Shown: one piece after another, positions 24,739-34,057 of the stretch
How the letters are laid out: each line of letters starts with the position of its first letter
How positions within the stretch are numbered: the stretch's first letter is position 1
From: Spirochaetia bacterium
GTDB lineage: Bacteria > Spirochaetota > Spirochaetia > Treponematales > Treponemataceae
Length of the DNA stretch: 44,544 nucleotides
Assembly: GCA_900769985.1 (NCBI GenBank)
Contig: CAAGIS010000164.1
Coordinates: 1 to 44,544 of the forward strand
Reading direction: 5' to 3'
Translations under genes and position numbers: made by a program
Notes under the pieces: generated by a model
The model's input: the letters and a program-made list of their open reading frames with translations, nothing else
Database searches by the model: none
Told to the model about the DNA's origin: nothing

Positions 24739-26550
24739 TCAGCTTCTTTCTTCTTCTGTTTCTTTGAGCACTGCAAGAAATGCACTCTGCGGAAGTTCAA
24801 CATCGCCAATCATCTTCATTCGCTTTTTACCTTCTTTCTGCTTTTCAAGAAGTTTTCTCTTTCGAGTAATGTCGCCGCCATAACATTTTGCAAGGACATC
24901 TTTTCTTACAGGATTTACAGTTTCGCGCGCAATAATTTGACTGCCGATTGCACCTTGAATTGCAACTTTAAATTGCTGGCGGCTTATTTCGCCTTTTAAG
25001 CGGTGACAGATTTTATGAGCCTGAGAAGAAGCATTGTCTTTAAAACAAAGCTGACTCAAAGCATCTACGATTTTTCCGTTCAGAAGAATGTCAATTTTTA
25101 CAAGCTCAGTCGGACGATAACCAATAACCTCGTAATCAAAAGAAGCGTAACCGCGACTATAACTTTTGAGCCTGTCATAAAAATCAAACAGAACTTCTGA
25201 CAAAGGCATTTCGTAAGTAAGTTCAACGCGCTTTTCATCAAGATACTGCATGTTTGTCTGAGTTCCGCGTTTTTCCGTGCACAATGCCATTATTGAACCA
25301 ATGTACTCAGCAGGCGTAATAATCGATGCTTTTATATAAGGTTCTTCTGCGCTACGTATTTTTCCTTCCGGATATTCAGACGGATTGTCAATCTGCATTT
25401 CAACTCCGCCATCAAGATGAAGCTTATAGCGGACAGACGGTGCCGTAAAAATTACTGACTGATTAAAATCGCGTTCAAGCCGTTCTTCTATAATTTCAAG
25501 ATGGAGAAGTCCCAAAAAACCGCACCTGAAACCATTACCCAGCGCGACAGAATTGTCTTTTTCAAAAACAAGGCTGGCATCGTTGAGTTTTAACTTTTCC
25601 ATACTGTCGCGCAGTTCTTCGTAATCATTTGAATCAATCGGATAAATCGAAGAATATACGACAGGCTTTACTTCTTTAAAACCTTCAAGTGCAGAATCTG
25701 CAGGATTGTCTGCAATTGTAACAGTATCACCTACCCTTACATCACTTACTGTCTTTATTCCTGCAATAATGTAACCAACATCGCCTGCTTCAAGAATACC
25801 TGTATCTTCATATTTAATTTTGAAAATTCCTGTATTTTCAACTTTGTATTCAGACTTTGTGTTCATCATTCTGATTGTATCGCCAGTTTTTATCTTGCCC
25901 TGCATTACACGAATGTGAACGATTACGCCGCGGTAGGCATCATAATGACAGTCAAAAATCAGCGCCTGAGTTTTTGCGTTCGGGTCGCCGCTTGGAGGAG
26001 GAAACAAATTTACGATTGCTTCCATAAGTTCATCAATTCCTTCTCCTGTTTTGGCAGAAACAAGCTGGGCTTCTTCGGGTATCAAACCTAAATCGTGGTC
26101 AATCTGATGCTTTACGGCAGGGATGTCAGCAGAAGGCAAATCAATTTTATTAATAACAGGAACTATTGCAAGATTCTGTTCCAGCGCCATATACATATTG
26201 CTTACAGTCTGCGATTCAACCCCCTGACTTGCATCAATCAAAAGCAGAGCACCCTCACATGAAGCAATTGCACGGCTTACTTCATAAGAAAAATCGACAT
26301 GCCCCGGAGTATCTACAAAATTTAATTCATAATCATGACTGTCTTTTGCATGATATGGAATCGTTACTGCCTGGCTTTTTATCGTAATTCCGCGCTCACG
26401 TTCAATGTCCATATTGTCAAGAATCTGGTTCATCATCTGCCTGTCATCAATGATTTTTGCCTTTTGAATAAGACGGTCGGCAAGCGTTGACTTTCCGTGG
26501 TCAATGTGGGCTACAATGCAAAAGTTCCTTTTATATTTCATCTCTGTCAT
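24739..26550 (-). CDS. lepA: Elongation factor 4 (LepA)
   Basis: This 603-residue ribosome-dependent GTPase is thought to back-translocate or assist stalled ribosomes. G1 is AHIDHGKST (about residues 12-20), G2 contains RERGITIKS, G3 DTPGHVDF, G4 NKIDLP and G5 SAKTG. The LepA-specific C-terminal domain is present (RKRKLLEKQKEGKKRMKMIG). I chose the ATG at 26550, with GAGGAA just upstream, instead of the longer frame from 26583, which would overlap the upstream protease gene. It follows that gene by 10 bases and is likely co-transcribed with it. Confidence 0.97.
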   Translation of the reverse strand: MTEMKYKRNFCIVAHIDHGKSTLADRLIQKAKIIDDRQMMNQILDNMDIERERGITIKSQAVTIPYHAKDSHDYELNFVDTPGHVDFSYEVSRAIASCEGALLLIDASQGVESQTVSNMYMALEQNLAIVPVINKIDLPSADIPAVKHQIDHDLGLIPEEAQLVSAKTGEGIDELMEAIVNLFPPPSGDPNAKTQALIFDCHYDAYRGVIVHIRVMQGKIKTGDTIRMMNTKSEYKVENTGIFKIKYEDTGILEAGDVGYIIAGIKTVSDVRVGDTVTIADNPADSALEGFKEVKPVVYSSIYPIDSNDYEELRDSMEKLKLNDASLVFEKDNSVALGNGFRCGFLGLLHLEIIEERLERDFNQSVIFTAPSVRYKLHLDGGVEMQIDNPSEYPEGKIRSAEEPYIKASIITPAEYIGSIMALCTEKRGTQTNMQYLDEKRVELTYEMPLSEVLFDFYDRLKSYSRGYASFDYEVIGYRPTELVKIDILLNGKIVDALSQLCFKDNASSQAHKICHRLKGEISRQQFKVAIQGAIGSQIIARETVNPVRKDVLAKCYGGDITRKRKLLEKQKEGKKRMKMIGDVELPQSAFLAVLKETEEERS

Positions 26551-26560
26551 TTTAAATTCC

Positions 26561-28207
26561 TCAAAAATAATATGGACTGTCAAGCATCGTCGACAACCCC
26601 ATTGTCATATCAAGATATCCTTTCTTCCTGCGCTTTACAGAAAGTTCACAGAACATCATAGTCTTATCATCATTAAACTGAATACGTCCGACCGTAATCG
26701 GATCGTTTTCACTAAAACCAGATTCATCTGCAATACTGCCGGCTATAACGTCAGTAATCAAATATGTTTTATTGTTCACTGTACTGGCCGGAATCATCGA
26801 GATTCCAAAAAGCGGCACAAACGAATTCTGAATCGTATCGCCCTGATAAAAAGCATAGCCCGGAGATTTTGGTCTTTCTGTCAGATACAGAATGCAGCTT
26901 TTCTTTTCGCGCTCTTTTGTAAGGTACTCGCATTTAATAATCGTTTCAGGAACATAAGTTCTGAGCACGCTCTGGATTTCGTCCATCGTCGAAACAGGAA
27001 TTCCTTCAACAGCGGTAATTATATCTCCTGCCTTTACCCCCGCACGAGAGAGCGCAGACCTCGGTGCAAAATATTGAACTTCAAGCCCGATTTCCTTTGT
27101 ACCTGCCTTATAGGAATGACCGTAAGCTCCAATCCACGGAACACGCCGAAGCCCTCCATAATATAAAATTGCAAGTTCCTGTTTTAAGTATTCCACAGGA
27201 ATTGCAAAATTAAGCCCTTGATATTTTTCAATGCCGGCAAAAACAATTGCCTGCACGTTTCCATTTGAATCTATACAAGGTCCGCCTGAGTTTCCAGAAT
27301 TTACTGCAGCATCAATTTGCAAAACAGAACCTGTAGTAAACAGCTTTCTGTTTGTAGAAGAAACGACACCGCTTGTCAAAGTGCTTTCAAGCCCCAATGG
27401 TGAACCAATTGCATAAACCCTGTCGCCAGGTCTTAAGTCAGAACTTGAACCGAGCGCAAAAATATGAGGCGGTGTAATTTCTGTTTTTAACAATGCAAGA
27501 TCATGAACAGAATCCCAGCCTACAACCTTTGCAGGAATCCTCGTATCCTCATCGCCTGCAAGTTTTATAAAAACTTTTCCATAGCCTTCGTATTTTGGAT
27601 TTACGACATCGGCAATAACGTGATGGTTTGTAATAAAATACCCGCGCTCATCAATAAAAAAACCTGAACCGATTACCCTGTCCGCATAACCCATTCCCAT
27701 TCTGACTTTTATTCCAAGGTCTACCCATACAGTTACAGTACCGCTTATACAAGTTGAAAAATTCGTAAGCGCAGATGAACTTTTTTTTACGTTCTGTCCC
27801 GGAATCTTACTGAAAAACAATTCGTCAAGCTCTTTTTTAGAAATTATTTCTTCTGCAAGTTTTTCAAAACCAGCATTGCACAAAGATTTATGCGCAAAAT
27901 AAAGTTCAAGGTAATCTTTCTGTTCAAGAGAAGACGCGCAGAAATCCTTTACGTATGATGAAGTTACTTTTATTTGTTCTTCATCCCCCAAAAGAACTGC
28001 ACGCCACAGTGCTTCAACAGGTCTAGAAATCAAAAGCCCTTTTATCCTTTCAATTTCTGCATTACGGATATCTTCCTGTGTATAATCAAATTCTTGATTT
28101 TCAATTTTTGTTGCCGCATTTTTTGTAGAACTACACGAAGCCATAAAAAACGGACACAAGGCAATTCCAGTCAGTAAAATTTTTTTAAATATTTTATTTA
28201 ATTTCAT
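26561..28207 (-). CDS. HtrA/DegP-like trypsin-family lipoprotein protease
   Basis: The N-terminus MKLNKIFKK leads into a lipoprotein signal with lipobox MASC, so the 548-residue protein should be anchored in a membrane facing the periplasm. After a helical region (about 40-135) comes a trypsin-like S1C protease domain. His is in ITNHHVIADVV, Asp in HDLALLKTE and Ser in NSGNSGGPCID. One PDZ domain follows (about 365-440, SALSRAGVKAGDIITAVEGI) and a second PDZ-like region (about 450-540, SIADESGFSENDPITVG). DegP-type proteases degrade or refold envelope proteins, but a lipoprotein version is unusual. The start overlaps the upstream gene by 14 bases. The longer frame from 28246 would spoil the lipoprotein signal. 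Confidence 0.88.
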   Translation of the reverse strand: MKLNKIFKKILLTGIALCPFFMASCSSTKNAATKIENQEFDYTQEDIRNAEIERIKGLLISRPVEALWRAVLLGDEEQIKVTSSYVKDFCASSLEQKDYLELYFAHKSLCNAGFEKLAEEIISKKELDELFFSKIPGQNVKKSSSALTNFSTCISGTVTVWVDLGIKVRMGMGYADRVIGSGFFIDERGYFITNHHVIADVVNPKYEGYGKVFIKLAGDEDTRIPAKVVGWDSVHDLALLKTEITPPHIFALGSSSDLRPGDRVYAIGSPLGLESTLTSGVVSSTNRKLFTTGSVLQIDAAVNSGNSGGPCIDSNGNVQAIVFAGIEKYQGLNFAIPVEYLKQELAILYYGGLRRVPWIGAYGHSYKAGTKEIGLEVQYFAPRSALSRAGVKAGDIITAVEGIPVSTMDEIQSVLRTYVPETIIKCEYLTKEREKKSCILYLTERPKSPGYAFYQGDTIQNSFVPLFGISMIPASTVNNKTYLITDVIAGSIADESGFSENDPITVGRIQFNDDKTMMFCELSVKRRKKGYLDMTMGLSTMLDSPYYF

Positions 28208-30371
28208 CTTCACTGTTTTCTCCAGATAAAAAATCTTCAACGCCATCAGACGACTCCTCAGACGAAACAGCTTTTTCTATTTTTCTTGCAAAAATATTTT
28301 TGCCCATTCTTACAACTCTTATATAACAGTCAGATTCCTCCATTTGAAAAACCTGCCCCTGCGCAAACTGGCTGATTTGTCCGAGAATATTCAGTTCATA
28401 ACCATCACTTTCTTTCTGACCTATCCAAAAAAAGCTGTCATTTTTTCCTCGGAATACAGTAAACGTATTTTCATTTTCAATTACGGAAACAGGTTTTTCA
28501 TCTTCAAGAACTGTTGTCACCCAATACGAGCCTTTTACGATGTCCTTAATAAAATAAGAGTGCTCTTCACGCAAAGGCTTGTCTTTTTCTGCAGGAAACT
28601 TATGATAGACAATATCATTCTGACCATCAAAATCAGAATCCCATTCTGTTATCTTTCCGTTATTTGCAAGATATGTTTCCGAAAAATCAGGAACAGTATC
28701 AAGGTTTCTGTCAATCTTTATTCCGTATAAATACAAAGGAGCATCCAAAACAGGGCTTCCCCATATATTAGTCGTTACAGATTTTTTGTCAGTTTCAGAA
28801 ATATTCATTGAGCCGTCATCAGTCGAATAATATTCCGTAGTTTCAAAAATTCCGTCATCGTCTTTATCTACATTCCTAATTACACATATTGAATCATCAA
28901 TAAAAAATGATTCGGCATATTTTTTTTCATCAGCATAATAAATTGCCTTATACGGAATTCCGTCAAGAACAGAAAATTCAATTTTTGCATTTTTACGTTC
29001 AAGCGAAGGCTTTGTCATTTTATTTGTCGCAGCAAGAATTTTATCAGAATCAAAAAGTGCCTTGCCGTACAGCAAAGAAGTATCATCGATTACATAAAAA
29101 TCTGCTGAATTAATTTCCTGCGCCTTTACGATGTCAAACGGTTTGCTTACAAACATTTCGTCAATGATATTATAAACAGTAAGTCCTTTTACATTTTCTT
29201 CAACATCTTCAAATACAATTGAATTTACATTCGGATACGTTCCGTAAACAACAAGCGCATTCTGGTCATAGACATTTATTTTTTTTGGAACACCAAAATC
29301 ACACTCAACATTCCATTCCGCATACTGGTCATTGTCAAAATCAAAAGTAACCTGCCGAGCACGACCGCGTTCATATTTTACGATAAGATTTTCTTCAAGA
29401 TTGTTGTTCGTATCATAAACAAGAGTTCCGCTAAACGCATTAAGATTTTCGTCAAAATATTTTTTGATGTTTTCTTCTGTAATCATCGAATAAAACTGAA
29501 ACAAAATTTTCGCTTCGATTTTTCCATCAAAGAAAGTCAAAAAATAATCAAGCGCATCTTCCTGCGAAAGAACTCCGGTTTCAAGCGCTATAACAGGATA
29601 CAGAATATGCTTGAATCCGCGTGCATCAAAAGCCTTTAAAAGCCGTTTTTGATTTTCGCCTTCTGCAAAAAAGCTTGCAAGGATTTCAAGGTCTTTATAG
29701 TCTTTGTCATAATTTGGAAGGTTTACTATAAAACTTGATGCAATTTTTTTCGCAAGCGGCGAAAGTTCTTTTTTTTCAAAACCTGATTTATCAGATTTTT
29801 CTATATAGCAAATATTGTATTCATAATTGAAGAACAGATAAAAAAAGCGGACGTCATTTGGATAAACCCTGCGCGCACTGTTCAGTTTTTCTTCTGCCTT
29901 CGCAATGCTTTCAGCTGTATTCATTTCATACAAAGATTTTATCCTGACATATTCTGCATCAGAGGAATAAATCAAAGGCGCTTTGTCAAGAACATCAATC
30001 GCTTCCTGTGGTTTTCCTGTCGAACACATTAAATCGGCATAAAAAACCCTTGCATTTGCCAGATTGTAGTCAACCCATTCAGTCTTGTCCAGCGATTTTT
30101 TTATAACAGGAATAATCTCATAACGCGGAAAATCAAGATTATAAAGGCTCAGCGCTTTTAAATAATGCAAGTCAGCAACAGTTTCGTCATACTGCAGACC
30201 GCTTTCGCATGATTTTTTTACAGATACCCAGTCACTTTGAGTTACATAATTTTTTGCAAGCTGAAGATACCGCAATGCCGTTTTTCTGTTTGCAGCATTT
30301 GAACTTATTATATTTGCCTGCATACTGAATATAAAAAAACTGAATAAAACCAAACACAAATTTCTTTTCAT
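28194..30371 (-). CDS. Exported TPR protein with calcium-loop-like repeats
   Basis: A signal peptide (about 1-26) starts this 725-residue protein. Residues about 28-165 contain TPR repeats (ALRYLQLAKNYVTQSDWVSV, LHYLKALSLYN, QEAIDVLDKAPLIYSSDAEY). The C-terminal half is beta-rich with recurrent Asp loops of the EF-hand/FG-GAP kind: DFDNDQYAEW, DKDDDGIFET, DRNLDTVPDF and DSDFDGQNDI. Such loops usually bind calcium. The last 30 residues are acidic (SSEESSDGVEDFLSGENSED). It is co-transcribed with and overlaps the HtrA-like gene, which suggests a shared role in envelope quality control or anchoring. The protein family is not recognised. Confidence 0.75.
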   Translation of the reverse strand: MKRNLCLVLFSFFIFSMQANIISSNAANRKTALRYLQLAKNYVTQSDWVSVKKSCESGLQYDETVADLHYLKALSLYNLDFPRYEIIPVIKKSLDKTEWVDYNLANARVFYADLMCSTGKPQEAIDVLDKAPLIYSSDAEYVRIKSLYEMNTAESIAKAEEKLNSARRVYPNDVRFFYLFFNYEYNICYIEKSDKSGFEKKELSPLAKKIASSFIVNLPNYDKDYKDLEILASFFAEGENQKRLLKAFDARGFKHILYPVIALETGVLSQEDALDYFLTFFDGKIEAKILFQFYSMITEENIKKYFDENLNAFSGTLVYDTNNNLEENLIVKYERGRARQVTFDFDNDQYAEWNVECDFGVPKKINVYDQNALVVYGTYPNVNSIVFEDVEENVKGLTVYNIIDEMFVSKPFDIVKAQEINSADFYVIDDTSLLYGKALFDSDKILAATNKMTKPSLERKNAKIEFSVLDGIPYKAIYYADEKKYAESFFIDDSICVIRNVDKDDDGIFETTEYYSTDDGSMNISETDKKSVTTNIWGSPVLDAPLYLYGIKIDRNLDTVPDFSETYLANNGKITEWDSDFDGQNDIVYHKFPAEKDKPLREEHSYFIKDIVKGSYWVTTVLEDEKPVSVIENENTFTVFRGKNDSFFWIGQKESDGYELNILGQISQFAQGQVFQMEESDCYIRVVRMGKNIFARKIEKAVSSEESSDGVEDFLSGENSEDEIK

Positions 30372-30395
30372 AAAAATTACTTACCCTAAACCGTA

Positions 30396-31835
30396 TCACA
30401 CAATCCAATCCTGATAACCGAAGAGGCTTCCCCAGACGACAAGAATTTTTCTGTCATTGTCAAGCGACTGTATGACCGGAATCAAGTTTTTACGTTTTTC
30501 TTCAACTTTAAAATCAGAAAGAACGTCAGAAAGAGATTTTTTTCCTTTGTTTTTTGTCAAAACATAATCGTCCATCTGCCTGCTTCTAAAGCAAAACGGA
30601 AACTGTATTTTACTTAAATAATGAATCTGCTCATCATTCGTTACAAATTGAATTTCCATAAAGCCGACATCTTTTTCAGAATGTCTTGCAAACAAAGTTC
30701 CAAAATCAAATTCAAGACAACATTCTTTTTCTATTATAGCAAAAAATCCTGATATAGTCGCCTCATTTTTTATTTTTTTTATAAAAAGATTTTTTTCATC
30801 TGCAGAAACTTCAATTCCATTCTGTCGAATTTTTTTGTCACAAAACATCACCTGCTTTATAAATGAAAACGGAATACGCCGTTCAACTTTCATTAATTCA
30901 AGTGCCTTATAAACAAGACGTTCCTTGATAACGTCGTCAGCAGAATAAAACACATCCTTTTCAATAAAAACACCGTCATCAGTTTTATTCCATTTATACC
31001 CGGCGACTGTTTTTTCGATAAAATTATTTTCAAAAACGGCCTTTTCCCTGCCAGATAAAAGTGCAGTTTTCCAGCCAGGATATGTCCGGTCAAAAACAGG
31101 AATTATCTCGTTTCTGATTTTATTGCGCAGATAATTATTTTCATTATTTGTTGAATCTGTACGCCATGGCACATTTTTTATTTTTAAGTAGCGCTCAATT
31201 TCAAAACGCTCTACATTCATCAAAGGTCTTACGTAATTAATTGAAATGCCATGCAAGCTTACAGTGCGTTTTTCTGAAATTCCTGTTCTTGCACTGCTGC
31301 CTGCCCCTTGCAAAAACCTCATTATTAAAGTTTCAAGCTGGTCGTTGCGGTTATGGGCAAGCGCAAAAAAAATTTTTTTATTTTTGTTCTGTTCTGACTT
31401 CTGTTCAAATGACGATGCAAGCTGAACGCAATAATTTTCAAAAGCTTTGTATCTTAAATATCTTGCAGCTTCTTCTGTTCCGCGACGACGCTTTTCGGCA
31501 AGGGCAAACACTTCGCCTTCTTCAAGAGAAAGAATCGTAAAATTTATTTTTACGTCTGGAATAGAAAAAGACTTGCAGTATTCTTCAACATACAGACAAT
31601 CACCGAGACTTTCTGATTCCGGCCGTATTCTGTGATTTACAGAAACTACATAAAGTTCTTTTAAAGTCCTGTTGCGGCTTTCTTTAAAAAAACTGATAAC
31701 TGACGTCAAAAGACAAATTGAATCTGCACCGCCTGAAACGCCTATACATAACGCATCATCAAACGAAAACCCGGTTTCAAGCAAGTCTTTTTTTATGCGG
31801 CAATCTATTTTTTTTACAAACTGTTCGTCGTTCAC
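30396..31835 (-). CDS. tilS: tRNA(Ile)-lysidine synthase TilS
   Basis: TilS modifies cytidine 34 of tRNA-Ile(CAU) to lysidine with ATP and lysine, so that it reads AUA. The 479-residue protein has the PP-loop SGGADS (about 34-39) and the N-type ATPase helix, a substrate-binding middle region (YVRPLMNVERFEIERYLK), and a TilS C-terminal domain (about 390-479, FRSRQMDDYVL ... KSLSDVLSDFKVEEKRK). It starts with GTG at 31835. A clear Shine-Dalgarno sequence is missing; only GGAC is near. A strong hairpin lies upstream after rplY, so tilS may depend on read-through or on a promoter I could not define. Confidence 0.95.
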   Translation of the reverse strand: MNDEQFVKKIDCRIKKDLLETGFSFDDALCIGVSGGADSICLLTSVISFFKESRNRTLKELYVVSVNHRIRPESESLGDCLYVEEYCKSFSIPDVKINFTILSLEEGEVFALAEKRRRGTEEAARYLRYKAFENYCVQLASSFEQKSEQNKNKKIFFALAHNRNDQLETLIMRFLQGAGSSARTGISEKRTVSLHGISINYVRPLMNVERFEIERYLKIKNVPWRTDSTNNENNYLRNKIRNEIIPVFDRTYPGWKTALLSGREKAVFENNFIEKTVAGYKWNKTDDGVFIEKDVFYSADDVIKERLVYKALELMKVERRIPFSFIKQVMFCDKKIRQNGIEVSADEKNLFIKKIKNEATISGFFAIIEKECCLEFDFGTLFARHSEKDVGFMEIQFVTNDEQIHYLSKIQFPFCFRSRQMDDYVLTKNKGKKSLSDVLSDFKVEEKRKNLIPVIQSLDNDRKILVVWGSLFGYQDWIV

Positions 31836-31846
31836 AAATTAAGTCC

Positions 31847-31921
31847 AAAAAAAAAGTCATCATAAGCAACGGAGCGCAACAAACCAAAAGGCTGTAACGG
31901 CATTTACTTACAATGACTTTT
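31847..31921 (-). terminator. Long-stem terminator-like hairpin after rplY
   Basis: On the minus strand, AAAAGTCAT (31921-31913) pairs with ATGACTTTT (31860-31852), and the downstream arm runs into a T-tract of nine bases. The 52-base loop is long for a simple terminator. It separates rplY from tilS and could attenuate transcription into tilS. Confidence 0.45.
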
Positions 31922-31947
31922 GCATCGCTAAAACTGCACGAATAAAA

Positions 31948-32499
31948 TTAGCGACCAGCAGAAACGCTTACCAAACAAGTGTCAGCTGGTGTGAGAACTG
32001 TAATATCATTTCCTAAATTCATATCAGAAACACAGAATCTTTCTCCAATGTTTACATTAGAAATGTCTAATACAATTCTTTCTGGAATTGCAGCAGGCTT
32101 TGCTTTGATTGTAACTTGCGGAACATGTTTAAGAAGGAATCCACCTTTTAAAACACCGGCAGGATTTCCTGAATACTGCAATTTCATTTTAAGAACAATT
32201 GCCTTATCTGCAGCCGGTTCCCAAAAATCAGCATGAAGTACTTTATCTTCACGAATATTGTATTCAACATCTTTGATAAATACTTCATGAGACGTTCCGT
32301 CTACGTTGAGCGTAACTAAAGTTGTCGCAGTAATGTTGCGCCATACTTTGTTAAACTCTACTTCATCAACATCAATCATTGTTGATTTACCTTCAGAATT
32401 ATAAACAACAGCAGGAAGGCGTCCTGCAGCTCTAAGAGTTCTTGCAGCCTTTTTTCCTGTTACTGTACGTGTTTTTGCTTCGAGTGTCATTTTTCCCAT
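31948..32499 (-). CDS. rplY: Ribosomal protein bL25 (CTC/TL5 type)
   Basis: This 5S-rRNA-binding protein of the large ribosomal subunit is 183 residues: the L25 N-terminal barrel (LEAKTRTVTGKKAARTLRAA, about 5-24) plus the longer TL5/CTC C-terminal domain (about 95-183). That two-domain size is typical of spirochetes and Firmicutes, not of the short E. coli form. The start is at M1 (32499) or M4; AGGAG lies 11 bases before M1, so M4 could also be used. The tRNA-Gln gene lies upstream on the same strand. Confidence 0.92.
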   Translation of the reverse strand: MGKMTLEAKTRTVTGKKAARTLRAAGRLPAVVYNSEGKSTMIDVDEVEFNKVWRNITATTLVTLNVDGTSHEVFIKDVEYNIREDKVLHADFWEPAADKAIVLKMKLQYSGNPAGVLKGGFLLKHVPQVTIKAKPAAIPERIVLDISNVNIGERFCVSDMNLGNDITVLTPADTCLVSVSAGR

Positions 32500-32631
32500 T
32501 TTTCTTCAAGCTCCTAAAAATATATCAATTTGTGGAACGCTCATACGAAGAAAAACGCAAGATAATGAATCTTAGAAAAGTATAGTTCATTACACCCCAT
32601 CGTTTATCACGCCAGAGCTTTCCAAAAATAA

Positions 32632-32704
32632 CTGGGACGACAGGATTCGAACCTGTGGAATACCGGCACCAAAAGCCGGGGGCTTACCGCTTGCCGACGT
32701 CCCA
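32632..32704 (-). tRNA. tRNA-Gln (anticodon TTG)
   Basis: A complete cloverleaf on the minus strand. The acceptor TGGGACG pairs with CGTCCCA; the D-arm contains CAAGCGGTAAG; the anticodon loop CTTTTGG has anticodon TTG; the T-arm is ACAGGTTCGAATCCTGT. The discriminator base is G, and the 3' CCA is not encoded. A U1-A72 pair is usual for tRNA-Gln. Confidence 0.95.
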
Positions 32705-32717
32705 AAAATATGAATTA

Positions 32718-32746
32718 ATAGTATCAAAATAAGAATATTTTGTCTA
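32718..32746 (-). promoter_or_regulatory. Promoter of tRNA-Gln
   Basis: On the minus strand TAGACA (32746-32741), a 17-base spacer and TACTAT (32723-32718). The mature tRNA begins 13 bases after the -10 box. Confidence 0.5.
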
Positions 32747-32773
32747 TAGAGCTTGTCTAAATTTAGATTTCGC

Positions 32774-33055
32774 TTACTCAGTTTCACTACCAGATTCTAT
32801 GACATGACCTGCATTGTATTCGTCCAGAATCTTGTTTTGAAGTTCAGTTCTAAATTCAGGACTAATCGGATGAGCCACGTCTTTATACTCTCCGGTCGAA
32901 GTCTTTTTACTTGGCATGGCAATAAACAAACCATCCTTTCCTTCGATAATCTTCACATTGTGAACGACAAAACAGTTGTCAAATGTTACAGTAACATAAG
33001 CCTTAAGCTTTCCTTCTGATGTTACTTTACGAATACGTAATTCAGTTACTTGCAT
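32774..33055 (-). CDS. spoVG: SpoVG-family RNA/DNA-binding regulator
   Basis: The 93-residue protein has the SpoVG fold: MQVTELRIRKVTSEGKLKAY at the start, then FDNCFVVHNVKIIEG and FIAMPSKKTSTGEYKDVAHP, all conserved. In Borrelia and Staphylococcus it binds nucleic acids and acts as a post-transcriptional or transcriptional regulator; the sporulation name is historical. The ATG at 33055 is chosen because AGGAGG lies 5 bases upstream and overlaps the ispE stop. It is the second gene of the ispE-spoVG unit. Confidence 0.95.
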   Translation of the reverse strand: MQVTELRIRKVTSEGKLKAYVTVTFDNCFVVHNVKIIEGKDGLFIAMPSKKTSTGEYKDVAHPISPEFRTELQNKILDEYNAGHVIESGSETE

Positions 33056-33066
33056 GAGCTGCCTCC

Positions 33067-33930
33067 TTAAAAGCAAGAGCAAACATTCCAGGAACCAGAT
33101 AACGCATTTCGGGCTTTTTGTACATCACTCTCTGATGAAAAAACTCCAAATACAGTAGAACCTGAGCCTGACATATCTGTATACAGAGCGCCATTCTTTT
33201 TTAAATCAAAGATAGCCTGCTCTATTTCCGGATACTTCTTTGAAATTACTTCTGTAAAGGTATTTACAAAACTCCAGTTTTCAACAGGAGAATTATAAAT
33301 CGCTTCAAGTTTATCCAAAGAAGGATATTCCGGATTTTTACCGGATTCATAAAACTCATCAACCAAAGAATATGCTTCCTTTGTCGAGCTATGAACTCCA
33401 GGGAAAACCAGTAAAAAATGTAAATCTTTTCTTTTTAGAATGGATTTTACACACTCTCCTCTTCCAGTTACAATTGCTGCTCCATCTTTTTGGGCACAAT
33501 CCAAGAAAAAAAATACATCGCTTCCTACAGAACCTGCAACAGATTTCATCTGTGCGTCCGTAAGATTTGCATTGCACAGCCTGTCAAGAGCAATTAAAAA
33601 ACTGGCTGCATCACTTGAACCGCCACCGAGACCTCCTCCTGATGCAATCCTCTTTTTTATAAAAACCTCAACACCTGGCAAATCATCATTAACAATATTT
33701 TTAAATGCCTTGTAAGTTGAACAAATCGTATTGTTTTCAGGCAATTTCATGGCATCACATTGTACAGAACATGTATTTTTTAAAGAAACAGTTTTAATGG
33801 TCAATTCATCACATAAACTGACTGTTGAAAAAATACTTTCGATTCCGTGGAAACCGTCCTGGCGCACAGGCAAAACCTTTAGTCCAAGATTAATTTTAGC
33901 AGGTGCCGTTACACGAAATTCCTTTAACAT
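33067..33930 (-). CDS. ispE: 4-diphosphocytidyl-2-C-methyl-D-erythritol kinase IspE
   Basis: IspE is the GHMP-family kinase of the MEP isoprenoid pathway. It phosphorylates CDP-methylerythritol using ATP. The 287-residue protein shows APAKINLGLKV (about 9-19), the glycine-rich loop ASGGGLGGGSSDAAS (about 93-107) and the C-terminal DMSGSGSTVFGVF. The start codon fits the family alignment. A consensus promoter ends 8 bases before the ATG and no Shine-Dalgarno sequence is present, so the mRNA is likely leaderless. It supplies IPP for the prenyl synthase at 16946. Confidence 0.95.
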   Translation of the reverse strand: MLKEFRVTAPAKINLGLKVLPVRQDGFHGIESIFSTVSLCDELTIKTVSLKNTCSVQCDAMKLPENNTICSTYKAFKNIVNDDLPGVEVFIKKRIASGGGLGGGSSDAASFLIALDRLCNANLTDAQMKSVAGSVGSDVFFFLDCAQKDGAAIVTGRGECVKSILKRKDLHFLLVFPGVHSSTKEAYSLVDEFYESGKNPEYPSLDKLEAIYNSPVENWSFVNTFTEVISKKYPEIEQAIFDLKKNGALYTDMSGSGSTVFGVFSSESDVQKARNALSGSWNVCSCF

Positions 33931-33938
33931 ACATAAAT

Positions 33939-33966
33939 ATTATACTATCAAAGTTTGTATTGTCAA
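33939..33966 (-). promoter_or_regulatory. ispE-spoVG consensus promoter, predicted leaderless start
   Basis: On the minus strand both boxes are perfect: TTGACA (33966-33961) and TATAAT (33944-33939), with a 16-base spacer. The ispE ATG begins 8 bases after the -10 box. Confidence 0.8.
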
Positions 33967-34022
33967 AGATTTTTTATCAAAAAATTTATTTTGCACAGCG
34001 CTTTGATTTCTGGTTTTCTGCA

Positions 34023-34050
34023 TTGACTTTTTTTTTCAGAAAAATAAACT
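34023..34050 (+). promoter_or_regulatory. Promoter of the small acidic protein gene
   Basis: TTGACT (34023-34028), a 16-base spacer and TAAACT (34045-34050). The ORF's ATG at 34058 begins 7 bases after the -10 box and has no Shine-Dalgarno sequence. Confidence 0.45.
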
Positions 34051-34057
34051 GAATGTT

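Noticed and set aside
26504..27166. 220-codon plus-strand ORF across the lepA start and protease end
   Set aside because: It spans two well-supported minus-strand genes and encodes no recognisable protein.
32590..32787. 65-codon minus-strand ORF over tRNA-Gln
   Set aside because: It lies across a complete tRNA-Gln and its promoter.
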